50,331 nt of DNA from Chitinophagaceae bacterium PMP191F (GTDB taxonomy: Bacteria; Bacteroidota; Bacteroidia; Chitinophagales; Chitinophagaceae), in NCBI GenBank assembly GCA_001302245.1, contig LGYU01000024.1, forward strand, positions 1-50,331, written 5' to 3'. Below are positions 32,840-41,933 of this stretch, in pieces (position 1 is the first letter of the stretch; every line of letters starts with the position of its first letter). The notes below the pieces were generated by a model. It searched no databases. It saw nothing but the letters and a program-made list of their open reading frames with translations, and was not told the origin of the DNA. The position numbers and the translations under genes were made by a program.

Positions 32840-33279
32840 AAGTACGAAGTACGGATCCTGGTTAAGGCATAAATCGCTTAAAACAAACATTTATGCCAGA
32901 TAAAGATTTGAAGAAAAGAACTTTTGATTTTGCGCTAGCAGTTGGCAAACTTGTACAGACTTTGCCGTTTTCGTTGGTAAACAGGCACTATTTTAACCAA
33001 TTGGTAAGGAGCTCTTCTTCGGTAGGTGCCAATTACAGAGCCGCTCAACGGGCTAAATCCGACAATGATTTTATTAATAAACTAAAAATAGTTGAAGAGG
33101 AAGCTGATGAGAGTATATATTTCTTAGAACTGTTGCTGGCATTTAATAAAGAATATTCAGATATTATTATGCCATTGATAGATGAGGGAACGACAATATT
33201 ACGGATTATTGTTGCATCAATTAACACAGCAAGGCAGAAAGCTATACTGCGAAAACAATAATCCGTATTTCGTATTTTT
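32838..33279 (+). repeat. 442-bp unit bounded by 19-nt complementary arms, carrying the four-helix-bundle gene
   Basis: Left arm AAAAGTACGAAGTACGGAT (32838-32856) and right arm ATCCGTATTTCGTATTTTT (33261-33279) pair along all 19 positions in RNA: 17 Watson-Crick pairs and 2 G-U pairs. The left arm begins inside the stop codon of the upstream gene and the right arm begins on the last base of the stop codon of the four-helix gene. CGTATTT is repeated at 33264, 33271 and 33285. No target-site duplication is apparent. Confidence 0.75.
32893..33261 (+). CDS. Four-helix bundle protein (S23/IVP, Avd-like)
   Basis: 122 residues, all helical. The conserved features LKKRTFDFALAVGKLVQTLP, QLVRSSSSVGANYRAAQRAKSDNDFINKLKIVEEEADESIYFLELL are the hallmark of the family found in intervening sequences of 23S rRNA genes and, more distantly, of the Avd protein of diversity-generating retroelements. 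Positive patches on pentameric homologues bind nucleic acid by family knowledge. Here no reverse transcriptase, template repeat or rRNA gene is nearby. The gene sits between a phosphatase gene and thiL and is closely framed by inverted repeats, which looks like an inserted unit. Function of stand-alone members is unknown. Confidence 0.88.
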   Translation: MPDKDLKKRTFDFALAVGKLVQTLPFSLVNRHYFNQLVRSSSSVGANYRAAQRAKSDNDFINKLKIVEEEADESIYFLELLLAFNKEYSDIIMPLIDEGTTILRIIVASINTARQKAILRKQ

Positions 33280-33303
33280 TACTTCGTATTTATAATAGTA
33301 TTT

Positions 33304-34344
33304 ATGGAAAACAGAACAGAGATCAATGAATTGGGTGAATTTGGTTTGATCAAACGGCTTACACAGAATATTGAATTGCACAACGCCTCTTCTGTATTGG
33401 GTGTGGGCGATGATGCAGCAGTGATTGATCATTTCGGTCGCCAGACGGTGGTAACTACCGATCTGCTGATTGAAGGCGTCCATTTTGACCTGGCGTATAC
33501 ACCACTGAAACACCTGGGATATAAAAGTGTAATTGTAAACCTGAGCGATGTGTATGCCATGAATGCTGTGCCTACACAGATCACGGTAAGTATTGGTTTC
33601 AGCAATCGTTTCAGCGTGGAGGCATTGGATGAATTTTATGAAGGCGTATATGCAGCCTGTAATAAATATGGAGTTGATCTTGTAGGTGGTGATACCAGCT
33701 CTTCACAAAAAGGTTTTGTCATCGCAATCACAGCCATTGGTGAAGTGGCTCCTGATAAATATGTACGGAGAGATACGGCACAGAAAGGCGATCTGATCTG
33801 TTGCAGTGGCGACCTGGGTGCGGCCTACGTAGGACTGTTATTCCTGGAAAGAGAGAAAAAGATCTTTGTGGAAAGTCCGCAGGTACAGCCCGACCTGGAA
33901 GGAGAGTCCTATGTGATCGGACGTTTGCTGAAGCCTGAAGCAAGAAAAGATATTGTGGCATTTTTTGAAGAAAGCGGTATTATACCCACTTCTATGATCG
34001 ATATCAGTGATGGACTGAGCTCTGAAATACTGCATTTGTGCCAGGACAGCGGTTTGGGCTGTGTGTTATACGAAGAAAAGATTCCCATTTCAGAAGATAT
34101 GAAGCGGGCGGCTTTTAAGTTTGAGATTGACCCCACAGTGTGTGCTTTAAGCGGTGGCGAAGACTATGAATTACTGTTTACACTGCCACAATCAGAATAC
34201 GAAAAACTCGTTCTTAATGAACAGATCAGTGTTATTGGTTATATGACAGAGCCTGAAAAAGGCATGAAGCTGGTAACGAAGGGCGGCAGTACACACGATC
34301 TTGCCGCACAAGGATGGAATGCATTTAAAAAAACTCGTGATTAA
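33304..34344 (+). CDS. thiL: Thiamine-phosphate kinase
   Basis: 346 residues. GVGDDAAV at 33-40 is the Mg-ATP motif; TTDLLIEGVHFD, VNLSDVYAMNAVPTQITVSIGF, DLVGGDTSSS, ICCSGDLGAAYVGL and SMIDISDGLSSEILHLC complete the PurM-like ThiL pattern, and SGGEDYELLFT closes it. The enzyme phosphorylates thiamine monophosphate to the active cofactor thiamine diphosphate. No other thi gene and no TPP riboswitch was recognised nearby. The start is 24 bases after the right arm of the repeat-bounded unit. The S41 peptidase follows after 13 bases, suggesting shared transcription. Confidence 0.95.
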   Translation: MENRTEINELGEFGLIKRLTQNIELHNASSVLGVGDDAAVIDHFGRQTVVTTDLLIEGVHFDLAYTPLKHLGYKSVIVNLSDVYAMNAVPTQITVSIGFSNRFSVEALDEFYEGVYAACNKYGVDLVGGDTSSSQKGFVIAITAIGEVAPDKYVRRDTAQKGDLICCSGDLGAAYVGLLFLEREKKIFVESPQVQPDLEGESYVIGRLLKPEARKDIVAFFEESGIIPTSMIDISDGLSSEILHLCQDSGLGCVLYEEKIPISEDMKRAAFKFEIDPTVCALSGGEDYELLFTLPQSEYEKLVLNEQISVIGYMTEPEKGMKLVTKGGSTHDLAAQGWNAFKKTRD

Positions 34345-34357
34345 ACTGCTTTTTTGC

Positions 34358-35893
34358 ATGATGCAACGGCACAGAACACCCTTGTACCTTTTTTTATTGA
34401 TGGTAGTTTTTGCAGTTGGGTGCTCCTCCTTACGCCAGGCATCTTTCAATCCGCAGAAAAAATATGCACCCGGGGTGTTGCAGCAGGATTATATGCTGTA
34501 CAGAAATATACTGGAAGAATCGCACCCCAGTCTTTACTGGTTTACACCAAAAGACAGCATGGATTATTACTTTGATGAAGGGTATGCAAAGCTCAGCGAC
34601 TCTATGACGGAGCTTGAGTTTAAGAACCTGTTGTCGTATGTAACAGCTAAAATACGCTGCGGTCATACTTCTGTACGGTATTCAAAAAAATATACGCATT
34701 ACCTGGATACTTTGCATATGCCGCTTTTCCCGTTGAGTTTTAAAGTATGGCGTGATTCGCTGGTGGTAACCGCCAATCTGAACCGTCGCGATTCAATACT
34801 GAAAAGAGGAACAGTGGTAAAAGGTATTGATGGTTTTACTGCAAGAGAGCTGGTAGACTCCTTGTCGCAATTTCTTTCAGGTGATGGTAACGCGATGAAT
34901 GGAAAATACCAGGCTATGAGCAACCGTGGTGTTTTTGGTAGCCTGTACCGGAATATTTTTGCACTGAAGGATACATTTACAGTACGCTATATTGATGGCA
35001 ACGGGGCAGAACAACTGATCACCATTCCGGTATCGAAACCCGTTCCTGTAGTAAGAGATACGGCCAACCGTGCTACCACTACGGGGCCACGTCCGCAACC
35101 GGTACAACCACCGCCGGGAGAAAAAAGAATGGTCATGTTGAATGGCGTAAGGAATGTACAGATTGATACCACCCTGTCTTCCGCCTACATGACGGTGAAT
35201 ACGTTTAACAGGGGAAACAGGTTGCGTTCATTTTTCCGGAAGTCATTCAAACAGATAGAGAAACATCATATTAAAAACCTGGTGGTCGATGTGCGTGGAA
35301 ATGGCGGAGGTGATGCGATCCTGTACACTTTGCTGACCCGGTATATGATTGATAAAAAGTTCAAGGTTGCTGATTCGCTTTATACGATCAGGCGTTCCAG
35401 CAGCTATACCAGGCATATTGAATATCAACCTTTCTATTGGCTGTTCACCCAGTTTGTAACGCATAAAAAGAAAGACGGCAAATATCATTTCGGTTATTTT
35501 GAACGGCATTATTTCAAACCGAAAAAGAAAAATCATTTCAACGGAGATATCTATATCCTGATCGGAGGTAATTCTTTTTCGGCTACCACGCTTTTTGTAA
35601 AAGCACTGAAAGGGCAACAGAATGTAAAAGTAATTGGCGAAGAAACAGGCGGGGGTGCCTATGGTAATACCGCCTGGCTGATACCTGATGTGAAACTGCC
35701 GCATACAGGTATACGTTTTCGCCTGCCCAGGTTCAGGTTGGTAATGGATGCCGATGCGGTGAAGGAAGGACGAGGTATAATGCCGGATATTGAATCAGCC
35801 CCCGATGCAGAATTTATCAGAAAAGGCATTGATCCTAAAATAGATCTGGTACGCAAAATGATATTTCAGAAACTGATGCTGAGCCATCAGTAG
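34358..35893 (+). CDS. S41 family peptidase, lipoprotein
   Basis: 511 residues from the ATG at 34358; that start gives a lipoprotein signal (MMQRHRTPLYLFLLMVVFAVGC, lipobox Cys22), while longer in-frame starts overlap thiL. The S41 core has LVVDVRGNGGGDAILYTLLTRY and the nucleophile region GGNSFSATTLFVKAL with the catalytic serine at about 408, then VIGEETGGGAYGN. A PDZ-like segment (RRDSILKRGTVVKGIDGFTARELVDSLS) precedes it. Likely an outer-membrane-anchored tail-specific protease. A Pro-rich loop (TTTGPRPQPVQPPPGEK) interrupts the middle. Its last 7 bases overlap the end of nagA on the opposite strand. Confidence 0.88.
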   Translation: MMQRHRTPLYLFLLMVVFAVGCSSLRQASFNPQKKYAPGVLQQDYMLYRNILEESHPSLYWFTPKDSMDYYFDEGYAKLSDSMTELEFKNLLSYVTAKIRCGHTSVRYSKKYTHYLDTLHMPLFPLSFKVWRDSLVVTANLNRRDSILKRGTVVKGIDGFTARELVDSLSQFLSGDGNAMNGKYQAMSNRGVFGSLYRNIFALKDTFTVRYIDGNGAEQLITIPVSKPVPVVRDTANRATTTGPRPQPVQPPPGEKRMVMLNGVRNVQIDTTLSSAYMTVNTFNRGNRLRSFFRKSFKQIEKHHIKNLVVDVRGNGGGDAILYTLLTRYMIDKKFKVADSLYTIRRSSSYTRHIEYQPFYWLFTQFVTHKKKDGKYHFGYFERHYFKPKKKNHFNGDIYILIGGNSFSATTLFVKALKGQQNVKVIGEETGGGAYGNTAWLIPDVKLPHTGIRFRLPRFRLVMDADAVKEGRGIMPDIESAPDAEFIRKGIDPKIDLVRKMIFQKLMLSHQ

Positions 35894-36981
35894 ATCAGTG
35901 CTGTAATATTAAAACTGTTATCAAACACCACCAGTTCAGCGTCATATCCTTTTTCTATTTTCCCTTTCCTGAGTTCCGGCAGCAAGCGTGCAGGATATGT
36001 AGAGGCCATACGCAATGCTTCGGCCAGATCAATTCCTGCATGTTCTACAGCATTTTTTACACATTGCATCATGGTAAGTGCAGAGCCGGATAGCGTACCA
36101 TCAGGCAATACATAGTGATTGTTTTTTAAAATATGCGGATAGTCTCCGGCTGTTGCTGTTACCGCATCGGTAATAAAGAATAGTCGTTGTTGCATGATCT
36201 GTTGGGCAATACGAACAGCGGCAAAGTCTACGTGAATACCGTCGCAGACAATACTGCTCATGACTGTTGCGTGATTGAAGACAGCGCCTACCATACCCGG
36301 TGCACGATGTTGTAGTGGCGACATGGCATTGAACAGATGTGTGGCAGCGGGTATGCCGTTATTGAAAGCCTGTATGGCCTGCTGGTAAGTAGCATTGCTG
36401 TGACCGGCAGATAACAGAATATTGTTGCGTTGCAGTAATTCAATCACAGGAGCATCACACTGTTCGGGTGCAATGGTCATCATTTTAAAAACGGCTGCTC
36501 CTTTTTTCAGCAGTAATTCTACTTCTTCCACAATAGGGCGTTTGATACAATCTGCAAGATGAGCCCCGCGTTTGGCAGGATTGATATAAGGACCTTCCAG
36601 GTGAACGCCCAACAACCCCTTTCCGCCCTGTTGTATATAAGCCATGGCGGCGTAAAATCCTTTCAGAAATGTTTCGATGGTGTTGGTGGCCATGGTGATC
36701 ATGAAAGCGGTACAACCTCCCTGCAAACAATACTCATAAGTAGCCTGTAAAGATGCTACGTCCGGTGCATGTGAAAACAACCTGCCATTGCCGCCATAGA
36801 TCTGCAGATCTATGAACGCGGGTGCAATGTTCAGACCATTGAGGTCGTGCTGTATATAATGTGAAGGAATATCTGTTGCAGGAACAAGCCCTTCAATGGT
36901 TTTACCTGTTATCAATATGGCCTTGCCGGTTTCCACTCCATTGCCGGTAAAAATGGTACCGTTAATATATGCCGTGCTCAT
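35887..36981 (-). CDS. nagA: N-acetylglucosamine-6-phosphate deacetylase
   Basis: 364 residues. Metal and catalytic motifs: GLNIAPAFIDLQIYGGNGR, GVHLEGPYINPAKRGAH (Glu ligand), LSAGHSNATYQQ and ATHLFNAMSPLQHRAPG (His ligands), VCDGIHVD, and the catalytic Asp in FFITDAVTATAGDY. It deacetylates GlcNAc-6-phosphate in amino sugar recycling or chitin use. nagB is not adjacent. It lies 9 bases downstream of the nitrilase-family amidase gene, so the two are probably co-transcribed. Confidence 0.95.
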   Translation of the reverse strand: MSTAYINGTIFTGNGVETGKAILITGKTIEGLVPATDIPSHYIQHDLNGLNIAPAFIDLQIYGGNGRLFSHAPDVASLQATYEYCLQGGCTAFMITMATNTIETFLKGFYAAMAYIQQGGKGLLGVHLEGPYINPAKRGAHLADCIKRPIVEEVELLLKKGAAVFKMMTIAPEQCDAPVIELLQRNNILLSAGHSNATYQQAIQAFNNGIPAATHLFNAMSPLQHRAPGMVGAVFNHATVMSSIVCDGIHVDFAAVRIAQQIMQQRLFFITDAVTATAGDYPHILKNNHYVLPDGTLSGSALTMMQCVKNAVEHAGIDLAEALRMASTYPARLLPELRKGKIEKGYDAELVVFDNSFNITALIY

Positions 36982-36990
36982 GCTGTGTGC

Positions 36991-37821
36991 CTATGATTGG
37001 ATGATGAAACCATCTGCATCGCGCAGAAAGGGAAGTTTGTGACGGATTTCGTCCAGTGTTTCTTTTTGCAGGGTAATGGTGAAGGTGTCTTCATCATGTG
37101 CTTTGGTATAAAGCACCTTTCCCATAGGGTCAATGATCATGCTGTCGCCACTGTGATAAATATTGTTGCCATCGTTTCCTACGCGGTTAACACCTGCTAC
37201 AAAACATTGATTTTCGATAGCCCTTGCCTGCAATAAGGTTTTCCAGGCATGGTTACGGCGTTCGGGCCAGTTGGCTACATAGATCAGCAGATCATATTCT
37301 GCGTCACCATTTCCGGCATTGGCCCCGGCCATGTCACTAAGTGTGGTGGCGGTAACCTGTTGCCGGCTCCATACAGGAAACCGCAGGTCATAACAGATCA
37401 GCAGGTTAATCTTCCAGCCTTTTACAGATGCGATCAGTCGTTTGTGCCCGGGCGCGTAATACTCATGTTCGCCGGCATAGGCAAACAGATGGCGTTTGTC
37501 GTAATGACCAAACTGACCGTTAGGCAGCATCCAGATCAACCGGTTGTAGTATTCGCCGTTCTCTTCAATAATAATACTGCCGGTAAGAATGATCCTTCTG
37601 GAAGCGGCTACACGTTTCATCCAGGCAACAGTATCGCCCTCCATTGTTTCGGCCAGTAATTCCGGTTTCATACTAAAGCCGGTACTGAACATTTCTGGCA
37701 GAATAACGATCTCTGTCCGTTCCTGTATACGGTTGATCTTTTCTTCCAGTTGCTGCAGATTGGCTGTTTTGTTTTCCCAATGCAGACTGGCTTGTATAAT
37801 GGTGAGCGTTAAGGAAGACAT
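36991..37821 (-). CDS. Nitrilase-superfamily amidase (omega-amidase, YafV-like)
   Basis: 276 residues. The catalytic triad is E43 (ILPEMFSTGF), K109 (HYDKRHLF) and C143 (LLICYDLRFPVWSR). VNRVGNDGNNIYHSGDSMIIDPMG near 205-230 also fits the YafV/Nit2 branch. By family knowledge these enzymes hydrolyse alpha-ketoglutaramate or alpha-ketosuccinamate (metabolite repair). First gene of a likely two-gene operon with nagA. Confidence 0.92.
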   Translation of the reverse strand: MSSLTLTIIQASLHWENKTANLQQLEEKINRIQERTEIVILPEMFSTGFSMKPELLAETMEGDTVAWMKRVAASRRIILTGSIIIEENGEYYNRLIWMLPNGQFGHYDKRHLFAYAGEHEYYAPGHKRLIASVKGWKINLLICYDLRFPVWSRQQVTATTLSDMAGANAGNGDAEYDLLIYVANWPERRNHAWKTLLQARAIENQCFVAGVNRVGNDGNNIYHSGDSMIIDPMGKVLYTKAHDEDTFTITLQKETLDEIRHKLPFLRDADGFIIQS

Positions 37822-38012
37822 ATATAAAATTGAATGCAGGTAAAGTTACTACAAGTTCAGAGATGGCAGCCCGGATAAATACTGCTTGCCATGTTTGTAT
37901 GAAAAAGCGATATTGCTTTGCAAAGCAACACACTGTAATGACTAACCCCAAAAACCTTTATTTTGTATCGCTTTTATTGACGGCTATCACCTAAACGTAC
38001 GCATGGCTCAGG

Positions 38013-38334
38013 ATGATAATAATCGGTATCGTGCTTCAGTGGCAGCATTATCTTGCTGTATTATTATTCAGTGTGTTGGTGTTTCAGAAGTTTTGCCAAA
38101 GCGGTAGCTGGCCTGGGGATATATCTACTGCTGGCAACATTTGACCAGCTTTGGATAGTGGCTGGTAATTATTATCAGACATGTTTCATCAAAATAGGCT
38201 CATTGCTATTATCTTCTCCTCCCGTACGGCCTATGGCATTGCTGTTACTGGTTGTGTATGGTGTCCTGAATTTTAATACGTTGATCAATATCTGTCTTGA
38301 TTACAAAGAAGCTAAAAATAAACCCGGTATCTAA
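38013..38334 (+). pseudogene. Small three-helix membrane protein gene with an apparent frameshift
   Basis: Two overlapping frames make sense only when joined. From ATG 38013 the first frame encodes MIIIGIVLQWQHYLAVLLFSVLVFQKF, then degenerates and stops at 38144-38146. The +1 frame from about 38092 continues with AKAVAGLGIYLLLATFDQLWIVAG and a third hydrophobic stretch, ending at 38334. Removing one T from TTTT (38091-38094) would give one protein of about 106 residues with three membrane segments and a charged end (CLDYKEAKNKPGI). It may be a decayed gene, a sequencing error in a homopolymer, or (less likely) programmed frameshifting. Without the shift the second half has only a TTG start at 38053. 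No homologue recognised. Confidence 0.5.
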
Positions 38335-38344
38335 GCAATATACT

Positions 38345-38935
38345 ATGCGCATTCAAATTCCTTACAAAGACTTGCTGGTTGGCAGGTTTGTTCAATTGGA
38401 AAGGTTTAACAGCAGCCATATCGCGTCATTAAGCAAAATAGCCCGCGACGAGAAAATATGGATGCATCTGCCATATTCGGTCACTACCGACGAATTGTTT
38501 GAACAATACATCGGTCAGCTTCAGGCAGATGATGAACAGGGTGTTCGTGTTGCCTATGTAGCACGTGATAAAAACAATGGCAATGTATGTGGCTGTACAG
38601 GCTTTTTAAATATTGATACAGTAAACAGGAAACTGGAGATCGGTGGCACCTGGTTTAGTCCGGCAGTGTGGGGTACACATATTAACAGAGAAAGCAAGCT
38701 ATTGCTGCTAACCCAGTGTTTTGAACACCTGGGTATTATGCGTGTAGAACTGATGACACGTGAAAGCAATATCCGTTCACAGAAAGCCATTGAAAAAGCA
38801 GGTGGCGTGAAAGAAGGTGTGATCCGTTGTCATCGTATAAATGCAGACGGAACATTCCGCAACACGATCATATATAGTTTTATCAGGCCGGAATGGCCAC
38901 AAACAAAAACGAACCTGCAGCAATTGTTACCGTAG
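38345..38935 (+). CDS. GNAT family N-acetyltransferase (RimJ/RimL-like)
   Basis: 196 residues from the ATG at 38345; 16 upstream in-frame residues overlap the previous gene and are left out. VGRFVQLERFNSSHIASLSKIARD opens the domain, the core strand is KLEIGGTWFSPAVWGTHINRESKLLLLTQCFEHLGIMRVELMT, and RESNIRSQKAIEKAGGVKEGVIR is the conserved C-terminal 'N-x-x-S-x-x-A-I-E-K-x-G' segment of RimL-like enzymes. It acetylates an amine substrate (protein N-terminus or small molecule) using acetyl-CoA; the target is not evident. Confidence 0.9.
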   Translation: MRIQIPYKDLLVGRFVQLERFNSSHIASLSKIARDEKIWMHLPYSVTTDELFEQYIGQLQADDEQGVRVAYVARDKNNGNVCGCTGFLNIDTVNRKLEIGGTWFSPAVWGTHINRESKLLLLTQCFEHLGIMRVELMTRESNIRSQKAIEKAGGVKEGVIRCHRINADGTFRNTIIYSFIRPEWPQTKTNLQQLLP

Positions 38936-38947
38936 GTTCGTTTTGTA
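38906..38947. terminator. Bidirectional terminator between GNAT and glucosidase genes
   Basis: AAAACGAACCT (38906-38916) pairs with AGGTTCGTTTT (38934-38944), 17-base loop, with A-run and T-run outside. It overlaps the end of the GNAT gene and lies 20 bases beyond the glucosidase stop. Confidence 0.7.
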
Positions 38948-38963
38948 TGATCAGATATTGTTT

Positions 38964-41612
38964 TTATACACCTGTGGCTGTTTCTGCCGGTTGGTTTTTT
39001 TGTAGTGCCAGGATCAGTTCTGCTACCAATGCTGTCCAGCCCGTTTGGTGAGATGCTCCCAGTCCATGACCATTGTCCCCATGGAAGTATTCGTAAAATA
39101 ATAACAGGTCTTCATTGCCGGGGCGTTTGTAAAACCAGTTGTATTCTCCGTACACTCTTTTATTACCGGTAACATCTTTTTCAAACAACCCGATAAGCCT
39201 GCGTGTCAGTTCTTCTGCTACCTGAACCAGGTTCATGTATTTGCCAGAACCAACAGGGCATTCTACTTTCAGCTCATCTTCATAAAACTCTCCAAACTGA
39301 CGGATAGACTGGATAATGATATAGTTGATCGGCATCCACACAGGGCCACGCCAGTTTGAGTTGCCGCCAAACAGATCGGAAGTGCTATCTCCCGGATCGT
39401 ATTGTATTTTGTATTCCTCACCGCTCAGGGTAACGGAGTAAGGGTTTTTTTCGTGGTATTTGGATAATGCACGGATGCCGCCTACAGACAAGAACTGTGA
39501 TTCATCCAGCAGGCGTTCCAGCAGGGAAACCAGTTTTTCCCGTGGTACCAGCGACAACAGTATTTTATCACCGCCTTTTCTTTCTTCATTGGGCCAGAAC
39601 CTTCCATTTTGCAAACGGTAATTTTCGAACCAGGAAATGCGTTTTTTAAAGTCGGGCAGTTTATCCAGTATCTTTTTTTCCATTACAGTTACTGCAAACA
39701 AAGAGGTGATACCTACTATTGAAAAAATACGCAGGTGTAATGGTGCTGAACCTGCAATGGACAGGGTATCGTGAAAGAATTTATCCTCATTATTCCACAT
39801 ACCGTGCTCGTTCAACGCTTCGGCGATCAATACAAAGTGTTCAAAAAACTTGGTGGCAGTATCTTCAAACGCATCGTCTTTGCTGGCAATTTCCAGGGCC
39901 ATGTCCATCATATTCAACGCATACATACCCATCCAACTGGTACCATCGGCCTGTTCCAATTGCATTTCTCCATTCATCAGGCTGCTGCGGTTGAAAACCC
40001 CGATATTATCCAGTCCCAGGAAACCTCCTTCAAACATGTTGTTGCCGTTGGAGTCTTTCCGGTTGATCCACCATGTAAAATTGATGATCAGTTTCTGGAA
40101 AATACGTTTCAGAAAACCAATGTCTCCCTTGCCGGTGCTGGCTTTTTCAATACGATAAACCTGCAGGGCGGCCCATGCCTGTACGGGAGGATTTACATCG
40201 CTGAAGTTCCATTCATAAGCGGGTAGCTGTCCGTCCGGCTTCATATACCACTCACGCATAATGAGGGTGAGCTGGTGTTTGGCAAAACAGGGATCTACCA
40301 TGGCAAGCGGAATACACTGAAATGCGAGATCCCATGCCGCGTACCAGGGATATTCCCATTTATCGGGCATGGCAATAATGTCCTGGTTCTTCAGGTGTTT
40401 CCAGTCGTGGTTACGGCCATGTTGTTTGCCGGAATTTACCGGGGTAATGCCATCGCTGGTAGTGAGCCATCGTTCCACATCATAGTGATAATATTGTTTG
40501 CTCCACAGTATACCGCACAGCGCCTGTCGCTGTATATTGAACCATTGCGGGTTGGTAGTGTGTGCCAGTACTGCCTTATAAAAATCGTTGGCCTCTTCCT
40601 TCCGTTGTGAAAAAATGCTGGCAAAACCGGCTGGAAATGGATTGTCCATCATTTTATTGCTCAATCGCAGGTAAATGGTTTTGGTACCTCCTGCTTCAAT
40701 GGTATAGCGATATACGGGTGAGAATTTGGTACCTGTTTTTTTCAGCCGCAATCCTTCTACATTGGTCTTATTGATAATGGCCTCATGAAAAGCTTCTTTG
40801 GTAAAAGGTCCGGTATTGGGCAAACCGGCCACTTTTTCCATATTGGTTTCATTTTCGGTCATGAAACTATCGTGTGGAGGTTGATAGTAAAAATAATAAT
40901 GCCCCAGCCGGGTGTGGTAGGCTTTTACAGAAATTTTATCGCGCCGGGTGATAGCTGGCTTTTTGTCTGATGTATCGAATTGCCAGCGATTCGAGAACCA
41001 TAAAGTAGGTAATACGGTAATGTCTGCGGCCTTGCTGTAGCGGTTGTGAATATCAATCCTGATGCAAATGTCTTTAGAGTTCTGCTTGGCATAGGTAACA
41101 TGTACATCAAAATACTGGTCGTTGTCAAATACACCTGTATCCAGTAGTTCATACTCCGGTACGTTTTTGGAGCGATGGGCGTTTTCTTCCAGCAGTTTTT
41201 GATAGGGAAATTCCTGTTGCGGGTACTTGTACAGGTATTCCATGTAGTAATGCGTAGGCAGGTTGTCGAGGTGGTAGTACAACTCTTTTGCATCTTCACC
41301 ATGATTGCCCTGGCTGTTGCCCAGGCCAAACAGGCGTTCTTTCAGCAATGCATCTTTGCCGTTCCAGAGGGCAACAGAAAAACAGAGGTTCTGGAAAAAG
41401 TCAGAGATACCAGCAATGCCATCTTCGCCCCAGCGGTATGCCCTGAAATGTGCATGATCGTATGGAAAATAATGCCAGGCATCACCATAAGGGCCATAAT
41501 CTTCGCGCACTGTGCCCCACTGGCGTTCACTGACATAAGGACCCCATTGTTCAAGCGGTATTTTTTTAGCGACATTAACGGCAAGTCTCTGGTGTTCGGC
41601 TGTAATATTCAT
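38964..41612 (-). CDS. GH63-like glucosidase (MGH1-type domain)
   Basis: 882 residues. The N-terminal third is beta-rich ([46 protein letters not shown]-like); the catalytic (alpha/alpha)6 barrel includes [23 protein letters not shown] with an acid residue in AAWD, [22 protein letters not shown], and [24 protein letters not shown] followed by [10 protein letters not shown]-like sequence. These are features of the mannosyl-oligosaccharide glucosidase/GH63 clan present in many bacteria. No signal peptide, so the substrate is probably a cytoplasmic glycoside such as an alpha-glucosylated compound. It has its own shared terminator. There is no neighbouring polysaccharide utilisation gene. Confidence 0.85.
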   Translation of the reverse strand: [882 protein letters not shown]

Positions 41613-41933
41613 AGTTCAATCTGGTGCTACCCGCATTAGCTACTAATCGCACCAACCTGTATATAGTACGGGTAATCATTATTTTAGTTCTTCAATTTGG
41701 CATATTACAGGCAAGCGATCGCAGGCAATATAAAATCTTTCCGGGTTGCTGCTACATGAAATTAAATATTTATACAGGATTTTACAGGGAAAACAATACA
41801 GCTTCGCACAGAATGTGTTAGCTACAGGTATGACTACAAAAAATAATATCTGTACCGTCTGAAAAATGAAGGGCACTGTGGTAGTACCTTTGTGGTTGTT
41901 CGTACCCAATAACATTAATATTTTCTACCCGTT
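41613..41933. other. Divergent intergenic region, glucosidase / AsmA-like gene
   Basis: 321 bases. The -7 element TACCTTTG at 41885-41892 (perfect TAnnTTTG) serves the rightward AsmA-like gene with a leader of about 40 bases. No convincing promoter for the leftward glucosidase and no gene was found; several short imperfect repeats of TACAGG (41705, 41775, 41823) are present. Confidence 0.5.

Noticed and set aside
32893-33261. Diversity-generating retroelement (Avd-like protein)
   Set aside because: No reverse transcriptase, template repeat or variable repeat in the neighbourhood; the protein fits the S23/IVP branch equally well.
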